From NCBI RefSeq assembly GCF_964355755.1, contig NC_092674.1, forward strand, positions 17,558,501 to 17,622,500: a stretch of DNA of 64,000 bases. The letters run 5' to 3'. The notes beneath the pieces are model-generated. The model saw only the letters and a program-made list of their open reading frames with translations. It was not told the origin of the DNA and did not search any database. Origin of the DNA: Antedon mediterranea. Lineage: Eukaryota; Echinodermata; Crinoidea; Comatulida; Antedonidae. Position numbers and translations under genes: made by a program. Shown here piece after piece: positions 12,107 through 22,809 of the stretch (position 1 is its first letter; each line of letters opens with the position of its first letter).

Positions 12107-12303
12107 ATATGCATGTCCATCGAAACAAAGATTCTGTAATATTATTATATAAAACCATACACCTTCCGTTCTAAAATTAAATTAAGTTAATTAATCTTAT
12201 CTGTCCAATACTCCTTGTCTTATGCACGATCCAGGGTTTGGTAAAACAATTGTTGAAAATACACAAGGCAATCCTCCTTCAGGAATGCTTGAAACGTTGC
12301 ATC

Positions 12304-12323
12304 CATCCTGTCCGTGACGCCAA
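12304..12323 (-). other. Primer-binding site (minus strand)
   Basis: Read on the minus strand, the LTR end ...CCACGACA is followed by AAT and then TGGCGTCACGGACAGGATGG. A TGG-initial sequence just after an LTR end is the hallmark of a tRNA primer-binding site, and the TGGCG..C..GACAGGA form is typical of gypsy-group elements. I cannot name the tRNA with certainty. Confidence 0.7.
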
Positions 12324-12325
12324 TT

Positions 12326-13134
12326 TGTCGTGGTTCGGGAATCCTTAATATTGATTTGCTAGGTTTAGACCATTAAGGTTTGGTTTGTGAAGCCATGTAT
12401 CCCATGCAACGAAACAATACGCAAAATGAGGCTGTATTTACTCTGTATCGTTTATTTTTCTAAACAGGAACAACAAACAGGAACAACAAACCCTGTATAA
12501 AACAACGTCATAATTATTATGCATCAACAGTGTAATATAATTCAACAATAAAAACAATCACAAGCAAGCTTACTACAATATGGTCACTTCACTAATTATC
12601 AATTAGTATTACTGTATATAACATTTAACGAACTTATACCTGGATCCAATACACCAATTTCATACTACTAATCACGTCAACCTGGTAAGTTATCCAATTA
12701 ACTTCAACATGGTATGTTATACAACTAACTTCAACATGTATGCTATCTAATAAGACAAAGCTGTATATCAAAGAGAAATTATTAAACAGTGAATTCATGG
12801 TCATTACAAATAATGAACGATAACAACTTAACTCGGTTATGCACATGGAGTAATACTGTAAAACATTATGGTTGTTGTATAGAAAATATCTACTCACAGT
12901 ATTGGCGAGAATCCACACTTTAAAGAAATACAGTATATAACATGTCTTACTCAGACAACAACTAAAACAACTTCTGCAGAACCAACGCTCACGCAGCCTA
13001 TTCAATATAATCATTCACCTGATATGCAAATACGCCCGCGAATACCAGTAGTGAACAATAGCAATGCAATGCAATATATTGCGCCACCAATAATGTAGAT
13101 ATAAGAAACTTCGGAAGCTTTCCGATCCATTACA
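12326..13134 (-). repeat. Right LTR, complete (~809 bp)
   Basis: Starts TGTCGTGG and ends CCATTACA, with TG..CA termini, next to the ACAA target duplication. The first ~701 bp match the left LTR and the last 107 bp are absent from it. The adjoining PBS shows this is the 5' LTR of an element whose original transcription ran on the minus strand. Confidence 0.88.
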
Positions 13135-13367
13135 ACAACACCATAGTAGAATGGGCTAACAAATGCATCTCTAGGCCTATTGTTACTAATAAAAAAAGGC
13201 CTACCATATAACGACAAATACGAGCAGGCCAACTGGTTTCGCGGGGCTGGCATGGGGCTTACCACATATGTCATACATAACATGACATTGGCTAGGCTAA
13301 CTAGGCCAAACAATTTTCAAAACTTTTAAATGCTAATTTATAGCATAAAATAAACTTCTTCTCCTAC

Positions 13368-13620
13368 CTTAAATGCAAGCACACGTTCGACATAAATACA
13401 GCTACTACTAGAAGATCTTTTTCAAATGAATTTAATACTAAGTCGAGAGAATTTGTAAAAAGATGTTGTCTGTTGGCAAAATCTTATCATTGTTGTGAAT
13501 GTGTGAAACATGTGTGGAGAAGTCAGATATTAATTACGTCACTTTCCAGTGCTCTGATTGTTCAACAATTTGAACACTTTAGTGACGTCATCAGTGCTCT
13601 CAGTGCTCTGATTGGTCAAA
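13368..13620 (-). promoter_or_regulatory. Putative 5' exon and promoter of gene A, copy 1
   Basis: On the minus strand a CCAAT box (complement of ATTGG, 13611-13615) is followed by a perfect CRE, TGACGTCA (13583-13590), and further on by a splice-donor-like ATTTAAG/GTAGGAG with its exon edge at 13368. This is the upstream side of gene A in the same orientation. It suggests promoter and untranslated first exon, with the retrotransposon lying in the first intron. No transcript evidence. Confidence 0.35.
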
Positions 13621-14933
13621 TTAGGCCATTGAATTGAACAACTCATGTTCCAATTCTACAGAACACATTGAGTTATTTGTAGCGCGGAGGGTACAGCTCA
13701 ATCTTCTCACTCGGAACGGTAAAGAACGCAAAAAGAAATGGACAAGAAATGGACAGAGCCATGTGGGGTCATTAAAACTGAATTGGACTGGGTCATTAGA
13801 TAATGAGGAAACTAGACAATTGGCCAATGGGACCCAAGAATCTAGGAGGTTGTTTTGAATACCGGCATACTAAAAACTGTCAATTTTAGGGGTTTATCAC
13901 ATGATCGATGTATTAAATGAATAAAAATATTAAATAATAGAATAATAAGACTTAAATTTTTTGGTAAAAGTCGAGAAAGTCGACATTTTTTTTATCCAAT
14001 TTTCGAAAAATCCTTGTACTACAGTACATGAATTTTGTTTTTTAAAACACGGTAAATTCGACTACAATATGTATGTTGTATTAATTCTTAGTTCTTTTAA
14101 TATGACGAGACGTTGTTTTTTGTTGTGTTTTTAGGGTGTGAACAAGTGTCAATCAAAATTGTATATATAATTATGTTACTATGTAACTATTTAAAAACCC
14201 ACCCTGACTTCTGATTGGCCAACCATATTCCAAGTAGTTTGATAAGTTAGCCTTTTAAAAAAATTGAGACAAAAATACCGTTAACTTTGTCTGGGGCTTT
14301 TTTTCTAGGCCACATGGTACTGTAGCCTATCATAGGATATGTGTAACTGTAAGAGGAGTAACTAAAGGTTACTGGATAATAACCTCTATAGTATGAGTTA
14401 TTATCAAAATATATTATTAGAATTGGTGGAATGAATTATTTGATTCACATAAAAATGAATTGTAGTGGAATTGCTCTTGAAATAAATATAAAATATTTGA
14501 GAATTTACACTACTAAGGAAATAGTCTTGACAAGAATATAGAATTCACCCTTTAATGTACACTCAACTGCAAAAGTTTCCCCTCTGCTTTTTTTGTAAGG
14601 GCTTGGGACCTTCAAATACAAAGTGCAATGAATGATATAATGTAAATTATAATGTAATAATTAAAACTGAATGTAATTTATAAAAATTACAAAATAATTT
14701 ACAACATTAATCATTGCTCTTTGGATTTGGCAGCATTAAAAACTTTTTTTTATTATTCTTCTTCTTAACTTTACTGCACATTCAGAATACCATTAGATAT
14801 GGTGGCCCAATGGCCAAATTGCATAAAATACAAATATTTTGTAAAAAGTGAATATAAAATCACAGAACAACAAAAAATTGAAGATATACGAAACAGTATA
14901 AAAACTATCCATGGCTACAACAATCATTTGGAA

Positions 14934-16941
14934 TCATTCTTTTTGCTGCTTTTTTTTCCTCTCTTGACGAAGGCGACGGATGGCAACCATAGCCGATTTC
15001 CATTCTTTAAAAGTCACATCAGATGTTGCAGCACAATACCAATTTCCATAGTACTGAGTGTAGTTCTTATTTAATCTTGGTTGCTTACACTTTGAGCACA
15101 CAATCGCAGACGTTCTTGGTTTGTATATTTTGATCGGTTTCCCTTCCGATATGTCTTTAGCCACTCGTTTTCTGTACAAGAGGGTAGTTCTAGGAATCCG
15201 AGTACTGCTAGCCTCAGGGACTGATGGTGGTGGTTTTGCTATCTCGCCTGGAACTGGGATCGACGGTCCGTTTCCTAGAGTCGCTAGGCCGGAAGTGTTT
15301 TTTGGTAGGACAAATGTGAAAGATGGAGCGCTTGTATGAACGTTTAGCACCGCTGGCTTGGTTAAAGGTTCAAGTAGGGTTTTATCAGAGACAAGTTTGG
15401 GTATTGTTGCTGAGATGCCAGATTCCAACACTTGCCGCTCTTGCTTCTTTGACGTTCTGTTGTACCTGTTGAAAATAAATCAAACACAGTATTTAAAAAC
15501 TTTAATGTATTTACTGTAGCGTAAAATAACAATCAATAACAAGTAAAAACTCACCACTGGATGAGTGTCGTACGATTTATCTCCATCAACTGAAGCTTAG
15601 CAAACAACATCAGGTGTCCATTCGATAGCACTTTCCGACTAATGTTCTTGTAGCCTTTGGTAATGAGCGGCCAGCGCTGGAAACGTTTACCTTCGATAGA
15701 TACGGTAGATGGATACGCTTCACATAGTTTTGTAATAATGCACTCCGTATATCGATTGCAGTCCGGCCACTGAGCTGGCCCGGTGTTCTGACCTAAGAAG
15801 CATCTTTTTAAAAAAAAACAAAGAAACAAGTTAGATTTAAGACACATCATGCAACAAAGTAAAAAACGCTGGAAACTGCCTTACCGTCGAGTGCTTTCGA
15901 AACCAGGTATTACGGAAGTAGTTTTACTTTTCTTGAACCTGCCTTTCGTCAGGTAATCTTGATGCCGTGCTTTGCGTTTAATGGTTTTGTCATAAGCATC
16001 CAGGTTGTTCCACAACTTTGCGACATGTTCAGCATGACTTTGACTTATCACTCCACTGTCTTCCTTAAACTGCATAAGGTAGTCTGCCAGGGCTTCAACT
16101 TTGGCGTAGCCTGGAATGTTGTCCGGTCCAGTGGAATCCTCAAGTTCCTAAATTGTAAAATATGAAAACAAAATATATAATCAGACTCGTGCATTGTATT
16201 TCAAAACAGAAACAAAATTCGTGAGGTAGAAGCTAATGATACAAATTTAACTCACTGTGTCATAAAAGGGCTGCTTTTCCTTCACCATCATCATCATCAT
16301 TATCGTCACATGAAGGCAAGGGCTCCAGCTGGGGTGGTGAGGGTTCTTTAGCATTTCGAGGTTTAAAACAACGCTTAGGTGGTTTGTAGTCTGGTTGAGT
16401 CTTGTCATCATACCCTTCATCAACATCAAAAGTGTAAATTTCTTCATCAAAGTCTTCATCATAAATGGTATCTGTTTTGACAGGAAATTGAGTTTCGAGC
16501 ACTTTGTTCGACTGGTTGTACAGGTACTCCACTCCGATGAGTCCTCCGGTGTACTTTTTTGGGATGATAAAACTTTTGTACACTTTTTTTCCAATCATTT
16601 GCTTTGCTAGTTTGTTGAGAGCACGCTGGTGCAGCCCACTATATGTACTGGAGGATGGGTGCTCCAGACTGGGTAGCATCTAGTGCCCGGTTTGCGTTCC
16701 ATCGAACAAGTCCATTCATATCATGTAAGCCTGGAAATGTAAGTTGCTAGCACGCTCACCTGAGAGAAAAAAAAACATCCATAATGATTAAATAATTCAA
16801 AAAATAAATAGATAGGTTTAAAGATTAAGTGGATACCAAATAAACAGTAATACCTGGATTGAACCTGTTAAGGTAAAGGCGAATAGATTCCAAAGAAGAA
16901 GTGGAGTCTCTTGGCAAGGTAACTACTCTAACCTTAATCAT
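14934..16941 (-). pseudogene. Gene A, copy 2: multi-exon gene of unknown function, probably damaged
   Basis: Same structure as copy 1, displaced by 12218 bp: exons 16941-16854, 16759-16256, 16147-15885, 15803-15555 and 15465-14934. The last three exons join in phase. The C-terminal exon carries the Cys-x2-Cys-x17-Cys putative zinc element and a Lys/Gln-rich tail. The same two early in-frame stops in the second exon are present, so that damage predates the duplication or the exon is really read another way. A trinucleotide ATC/GAT run near 16280 encodes the acidic patch and could have shifted the frame. No transposon interrupts this copy, so it is the better candidate for expression. Confidence 0.6.
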
Positions 16942-18573
16942 CTAGCACTGGTTTTTTCTGGGTTCTGTATGCAGGCGATGTGTCCAGAGAGCCCAAGACA
17001 TCACATTCATTGTTGGTGTTTCCGTCCACCCTTCACACCTCCTTCAAGGCATCTTGAAGTACAGCATCAGGATTTAGACACTTGTGGTTGGTCTTGTTAA
17101 ATAATATTACTGCAGCAGGTGTGTATCTTCACTTCGCTGAAAAGTTGGTCTTAAGAAAACTAAAGAAACTGATCAAAGGCAAGAATATAATGTAAATTAA
17201 AATATATGATAAAACAAAATGTTACCGTATAATGCCACTGTGCACCATGCAGTTGTAGTAAATGGCTGTAGATTTTATAAGAAAATTAGATCTAAATAAA
17301 ATATCGGTGGGTTGAAATTTCTCAAGTGATAATTAATAGTAGACCAAGACTTTAAATGTAAATAAAATACCAATAAAATGAATCAAATGTAGCATTAAAA
17401 CAAATCAACTAAGAACAAATTAATTTTCTTATCTGAATTAAGAATTAAGAAAATATTATTTTACACACTTTTATGAATTATAAATAATGTTTTTTTGTTT
17501 TACGAAATTAAAAACAATTTACAAAGGCAGCATTACAACATAAATTTGATGTAATTGAATAGTCTTTGTTTATTAATGTATAATCTTTGATTCAGAGCAT
17601 TTTCTTTTATGCAATCAAGTTATTTGAGAATCTTATCTAAATCCACAAATACAATTGATTGTCTAATTAAACGAATGATTTGGATCAAAGAGTTGAAGCC
17701 TACACTTACAATAATAATACAAAACAATCATTATAAAAGTTAAATTGTTTTTCTATATCATAGAAGGGTAGACATAGCTTTATTTAGTTTGTTTTGTCAT
17801 ACCACGGTGATTAATTGTTTTATATTGTTTAAATTTAGGGTTAAAATCTATTTAAAAAAATTAATATTAACATTTTTTGCATCAAAATTAAATTTTGAAG
17901 AATAGCTCACTTTAAACGAAAAATTCATCTATTACAATTACTAACTAGGCCTACTTACTACTACTAGTAGTAGGATTGTTAAAATATTAAATAAATAAAA
18001 AAGTCTAGGCCAAAAGGGAGCCCTAAAAATATACTAGCACTAGCAGTAGCAGCAGGCCCATTGGAAAACAAAGATCTAGGCTAACTAAAAGAGTGGCACA
18101 GAGAAAATCCTACCTTTGTTTGTTAATAATAATTAATATAGCTAGGCCTAGTAGGGGCTAATAATACTAAACTACTAGGCTAGTAGTAGTACTAAAGTAA
18201 CTATACTATAGTAGTACCTTACATAGCTTAGCTAGGCCTAACTAATAAATGATAATATTAATACTACTGTAATAATATTAATAATATAAATTATCATCAT
18301 TTTTTAGGGCCTAGCCTATAGTGTGCAAACAATGTAAATAACAACACCATAGTAGAATGGGCTAACAAATGCATCTCTAGGCCTATTGTTACTAATAAAA
18401 AAAGGCCTACCATATAACGACAAATACGAGCAGGCCAACTGGTTTCGCGGGGCTGGCATGGGGCTTACCACATATGTCATACATAACATGACATTGGCTA
18501 GGCTAGCTAGGCCAAACAATTTTCAAAACTTTTAAATGCTAATTTATAGCATAAAATAAACTTCTTCTCCTAC

Positions 18574-18821
18574 CTTAAATGCAAGCACACGTTCGACATA
18601 AATACAGCTACTACTAGAAGATCTTTTTCAAATGAATTTAATACTAAGTCGAGAGAATTTGTAAAAAGATGTTGTCTGTTGGCAAAATCTTATCATTGTT
18701 GTGAATGTGTGAAACATGTGTGGAGAAGTCAGATATTAATTACGTCACTTTCCAGTGCTCTGATTGTTCAACAATTTGAACACTTTAGTGACGTCATCAG
18801 TGCTCTCAGTGCTCTGATTGG
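18574..18821 (-). promoter_or_regulatory. Putative 5' exon and promoter of gene A, copy 2
   Basis: Same arrangement as in copy 1: an inverted CCAAT box (18817-18821), a perfect CRE TGACGTCA (18789-18796), a second near-CRE (TTACGTCA, about 18750), and a GTAGGAG donor-like edge at 18574. The direct repeats CAGTGCTCTGATTG and CAGTGCTCTCAGTGCTCTGATTGG surround it. Function is inferred only from motif and position. Confidence 0.35.
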
Positions 18822-18897
18822 TCAAATTAGGCCATTGAATTGAACAACTCATGTTCCAATTCTACAGAACACATTGAGTTATTTGTAGCGCGGGGGA

Positions 18898-21850
18898 CCA
18901 TAGGAATTTTTAGCAAAAATGACCAAAATTTCAACTTTTTAAAATTCAATAATTATGCTATAATATTGCCATTTATGCACATATATTGTGCTAACATCAT
19001 CTAATAGAGCCATAGTTACTAGTTATGTCAAAAAATAAAAGGATCGAAAAATGCCAAAATTTTCCACTTTTTAAAATTAAATAATTATGCTATAATATTG
19101 CCATTAATGCAAATATATTGTGCTAACATCCTCTTATAGAGCCATAGTAACTAGTTATGTCAAAAAATAAAAGGGTCGAAATTTGGCCATTTTCCGAAAA
19201 TTTCCCGTCGGGGGACAACAAGAATTTTTTCGAAAAATAACCAAAATGTCTACCATTTAAAATTCAATAATTTGGCTATAATATATCCATTTATGCACAT
19301 ATATTGTGTTAACATCGTCTTATAGAGCCATAGTAACTAGTTATGTCAACAAATAAAAGTATCGAAATTTTGCCATTTTCCGACAATTTCCCTGCGGGGA
19401 CCAGAGGAAATTTTTTCGAGAAATAACCAAAATTTCCACTTTTTAAAATTCGAAAATTATGCTATAATATTGCCATTGATACAAATATATTGTGCTAACA
19501 TCTTATAGAGCCATAGTAACTACTTATGTCAAAAAATAAAAGGGTTGAAATTTGGCCATTTTCCGGAAATTTCCCTGCGGGGTCCATAGAAATTTTTTTC
19601 GAAAAATAGACAAAATTTCCACTTTTTGAAAATTCGATAATTATGCTATAATATTGCCATTTATGCAAATATATTGTGCTAACATCAACTTATAGAGACA
19701 TAGCAACTAGTTATGTAAAAAAATAAATGGGTCAACATTTGGATATTTTCCAAAAATTTCGCTGCGGAGGACCATAGGAATTTTTTCCGAAAAATAGCAA
19801 ACTGCGGGGTACCATAGGAATTTTTTCGAAAAATGGCAAAAATTTCCACTTTTCCAAATTCGAAAATTATGCTATAATGTTGCCATTTTCACAGATATAT
19901 TTTGCTAACATCATCTTATAGAGCCATATAAACTAGTTATTTCAAAAAACAAAAGGGTCGAAAAATTGCATAGTTTCGAAAATTTTTCAGCGGGAGACCA
20001 TAGGAATTTTTTTCGAAAAATGGCAAAAATTCCCGATTTTTAAAATTTAGTAATTATTCTATAATATTGCCATAATTTATGCACATATATTGTGTTAAAA
20101 TCATCTAATAGAGCGATCATAACTAGTTATGTCAAAAAATAAATGGGTCGAAATTTGGCCATTTTTCGAAATTTCTCTGCGGTGGACCACAGGAATTTTT
20201 TCGAAAAATAACCAAAATATCCACATTTTAAAATTCAATAATTAGGCTATAATATGCCAGTTATGCACATATATTGTGTTAAAATCATCTTATAGACCCA
20301 TAGTCACTAGTTATATCAAAAAATAAAAGGGTCGAAATTTGGCCATTTTTCGAAAATTTTCCTTCGGAGGACCATAGTAATTTTTTTCAAAAATGGCCAA
20401 AATTTTCCACTTTTTCAAATTCAATAATTATGCTATAATATTGCCATTTATGCACATATATTGTGCTAACATCATCTTATAGAGCCATATCAACTAGTTA
20501 TGTTAAAAAACAAAAGGGTCGAAAAATTGCAAAATTTTCCACTTTTTAAAATTCAATAATTATGCTATAATATTGCCATTTTTGCAAATATATTGTGCTA
20601 ACATCATCTTATAGAGCCATAGTTACTAGTTATATCAAAAAATAAAAGGGTCGAAATTTGGCAATTTTTCGAAAATTTTCCTGCGGGGACCATAGGAATT
20701 TTTTCGAAAAATGGCAAAAATTTCCAATTTTTAAATTCTATAATTAGGCTATAATATTGCCATTCATGCACATATATTGTGCTAACATCATCTTATAGAG
20801 CAATAGCAACTACTTATGTCAAAATATAAAAGGGTCGAAAATGACCAAAATTTCCACCTTTTAAAATTCAATAATTATGCTATAATTGCACATATATTGT
20901 GTTAACATCATCTTATAGAGTAACTAGTTACATCAAAAAATAAAAGTGTCGAAATTCGGCCATATTCGAAAATTTTCCTGCGGGGGACCATAGGAATTTT
21001 TTCGAAAAATGGACAAAATTTCAAATTTCTAAAATTCGAAAATTATGCTATAATATTGCCATTTATGCAAATATATTGTGCTAACATCATCTTATAGACC
21101 CATAGTTACTAGTTATATCAAAAAATAAAAGGGTCGAAATTTGGCCATTTTTCAAAAATTTTCCTTCGGGGGACCATAGGAATTTTTTTCAAAAATGGCC
21201 AAAATTTCCACTTTCTAAAATTCCAAAATTATGTTATAATATTGCCATTTATGCACATATTTTGTGCTAACATCATCTTATAGAGCCATAGCAACTAATT
21301 ATGTCAAAAAACAAAAGTGTCGAAAAATTGAAAAATTTTCCACTTTTTTAAATTCAATAATTATGCTATAATATTGCCATTTATGCACATATATTGTGCT
21401 AACATCATCTTATAGAGCCATATCAACTAGTTATGTTAAAAAACAAAAGGGTCGAAAAATTGCAAAATTTTCCACTTTTTAAAATTCAATAATTATGCTA
21501 TAATATTGCCATTTTATCAAATATATTGTGCTAACATCATCTTATAGAGCCATAGTTACTAGTTATATCAAAAAATAAAAGGGTCGAAATTTGGCCATTT
21601 TTCGAAAATTTTCCTTCGGGGGACCATAGGAATTTTTTTCAAAAATGGCCAAAAATTTCCACTTTCTAAAATTCCAAAATTATGTTATAATATTGCCATT
21701 CATGCACATATTTTGTGCTAACATCATCTTATAGAGCCATAGCAACTAATTATGTCAAAAAACAAAAGGGTCGAAAAATGGAAACATTTTCCACTTTTTC
21801 AAATTCAATAATTATGCTATAATATTGCCATTTATGCACATATATTGTGT
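18898..21850. repeat. ~185-bp satellite array
   Basis: Same monomer family as 1-1466, with many truncated or spliced monomers. The block 19030-20240 closely matches 23640-24850, which shows higher-order amplification. The region 20240-21850 contains extra monomers not present in the equivalent place near 24850-25197. No coding sequence. Confidence 0.95.
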
Positions 21851-22809
21851 TAGACTTGCCCCAAGTCTGTATTATCTTTTTTTTTTTATTTATTTGTTTT
21901 TATTTCAACCGCGATTTTTGTCTGAAAATACAGACTTGTGAAACACGTATAGAAATCGATTTGCAGACCGCAAACATCCGATAAGAATGACGTAGGTTAT
22001 CATACCGTATTTGGCTATATGGGGCGGGCGGTATGTAAATATGGATTTCGAATCAACCAATGATCACTTTGTTTCAAAATGAAAAAGATCGAGTACGGAC
22101 AGTGCTGAATGTACGATCGAGACTGTTGAAATATAAAATCGTAATGCCAAGTTGTTTTGTTTATTAATTGTTTAGTCCTTGGCCTAGGCCTCTTTCGTAG
22201 GTCCTACTCAACTTGCACGTATGACCTGCCAAATAAAACGCCAATAAAGTAGGCCTACATACCACCGGCACACAACAGGGCTACACCACCACACAGAACC
22301 GGAAAGGGTCTGGGTGGGAATTAAATCAAAATTATCTCCGCGTAATAAATGATCCATTCAATGTTTGATTTGCGGAGAAGCTAGCCTATCATATCAAGAC
22401 GAGTTTTCATGTTCTTGGGAAAAATCCCATCAAATGTTTACCAGACTACTAGGCCTAGGCATATTAAAATAATTTCTAGCCTTCAGAAACTTTCATAAAT
22501 GTACCCAAGTACACATTGTCTAAACGTAACATAGCGCATGCGCATCATCTTAGTTGTTGAGTCTTTGAAATTCTGAAATATGAATATTTAAAACGGTGTA
22601 CGAGTGAGTAGCCAATCGCATGCAGCTGAAACTAGTCAACCGGATAATCGTATGCACCAAGAATTCTTGGTGTCAAACCACGTGACTTGTTCGTGTTTCC
22701 CCAGACGGAGTATTCAAAATCAAGTAGTATACGTATGAAACTCCATATGTGCCAAAATATTTATCTTTTTACTAATATTAAGACAAAACTCCGTCTGGAA
22801 CCCAGACTA
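21851..22809. mobile_element. 959-bp palindromic-ended non-autonomous element, copy 1
   Basis: Interrupts a satellite monomer and is flanked by a 9-bp direct repeat ATATTGTGT (21842-21850 and 22810-22818), which rejoins to give intact satellite. It starts TAGACTTGCCCCAAGTCTG and ends CGTCTGGAACCCAGACTA. Each end carries a 15-nt palindrome (GACTTG-CCC-CAAGTC; GTCTGG-AAC-CCAGAC), and the ends are loosely inverted relative to each other. There is no long reading frame. A 9-bp duplication would fit Mutator-like or Merlin-type transposition, but the family is not established. Confidence 0.8.

Larger units (their letters stand above)
6127..13134. mobile_element. Ty3/gypsy LTR retrotransposon with inverted internal region
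   Basis: A 7008-bp insertion into copy 1 of the gene A segment, flanked by ACAA on both sides (6123-6126 and 13135-13138; AACAA if the last LTR base is counted differently). Copy 2 shows the empty site at 18341-18345. The ends are TG and CA. The right LTR is complete (12326-13134) and is followed, on its minus-strand side, by a primer-binding site, so the LTR frame of the element points to the minus strand. Yet gag-pol (7003-11970) and the polypurine tract (12006-12017) read on the plus strand and abut a backwards LTR fragment (12018-12106). The simplest reading is an internal inversion from about 6829 to 12106, with breakpoints in the left LTR and in the leader. Confidence 0.9.
1467..13688. 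repeat. Segmental tandem duplication, copy 1 (split by a retrotransposon)
   Basis: About 5.2 kb of non-satellite DNA (1467-6126 plus 13139-13688) that recurs almost base for base as copy 2 at 13689-18897. Left-part coordinates differ by 12218 and right-part coordinates by 5206. Only scattered differences are visible, for example near 1551, 2066 and 2206, so the duplication is recent. Both copies share a short GCGC at their edges and sit inside the ~185-bp satellite. The segment carries the whole of gene A on the minus strand, apparently with its promoter. The retrotransposon at 6127-13134 separates the putative 5' exon from the coding exons. Confidence 0.92.
13689..18897. repeat. Segmental tandem duplication, copy 2 (empty site)
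   Basis: Uninterrupted 5.2-kb copy of the gene A segment, directly adjoining copy 1. It preserves the pre-insertion target (ATAACAACACC around 18341) where copy 1 carries the retrotransposon. The part distal to the gene (17950-18340) is low-complexity sequence rich in TAGGCCTA and CTAGTAGTA, with no coding content. At 18898 the satellite resumes in the middle of its GCGGGGGACCATAGG motif, so the segment lies within a satellite monomer. Confidence 0.92.

Noticed and set aside
6127-13134. Autointegration (self-insertion by the element's own integrase) as cause of the inversion
   Set aside because: Autointegration joins exact LTR termini to internal sites; here the backwards LTR terminus is in its normal place beside the polypurine tract and the breakpoints lie inside the LTR and the leader.
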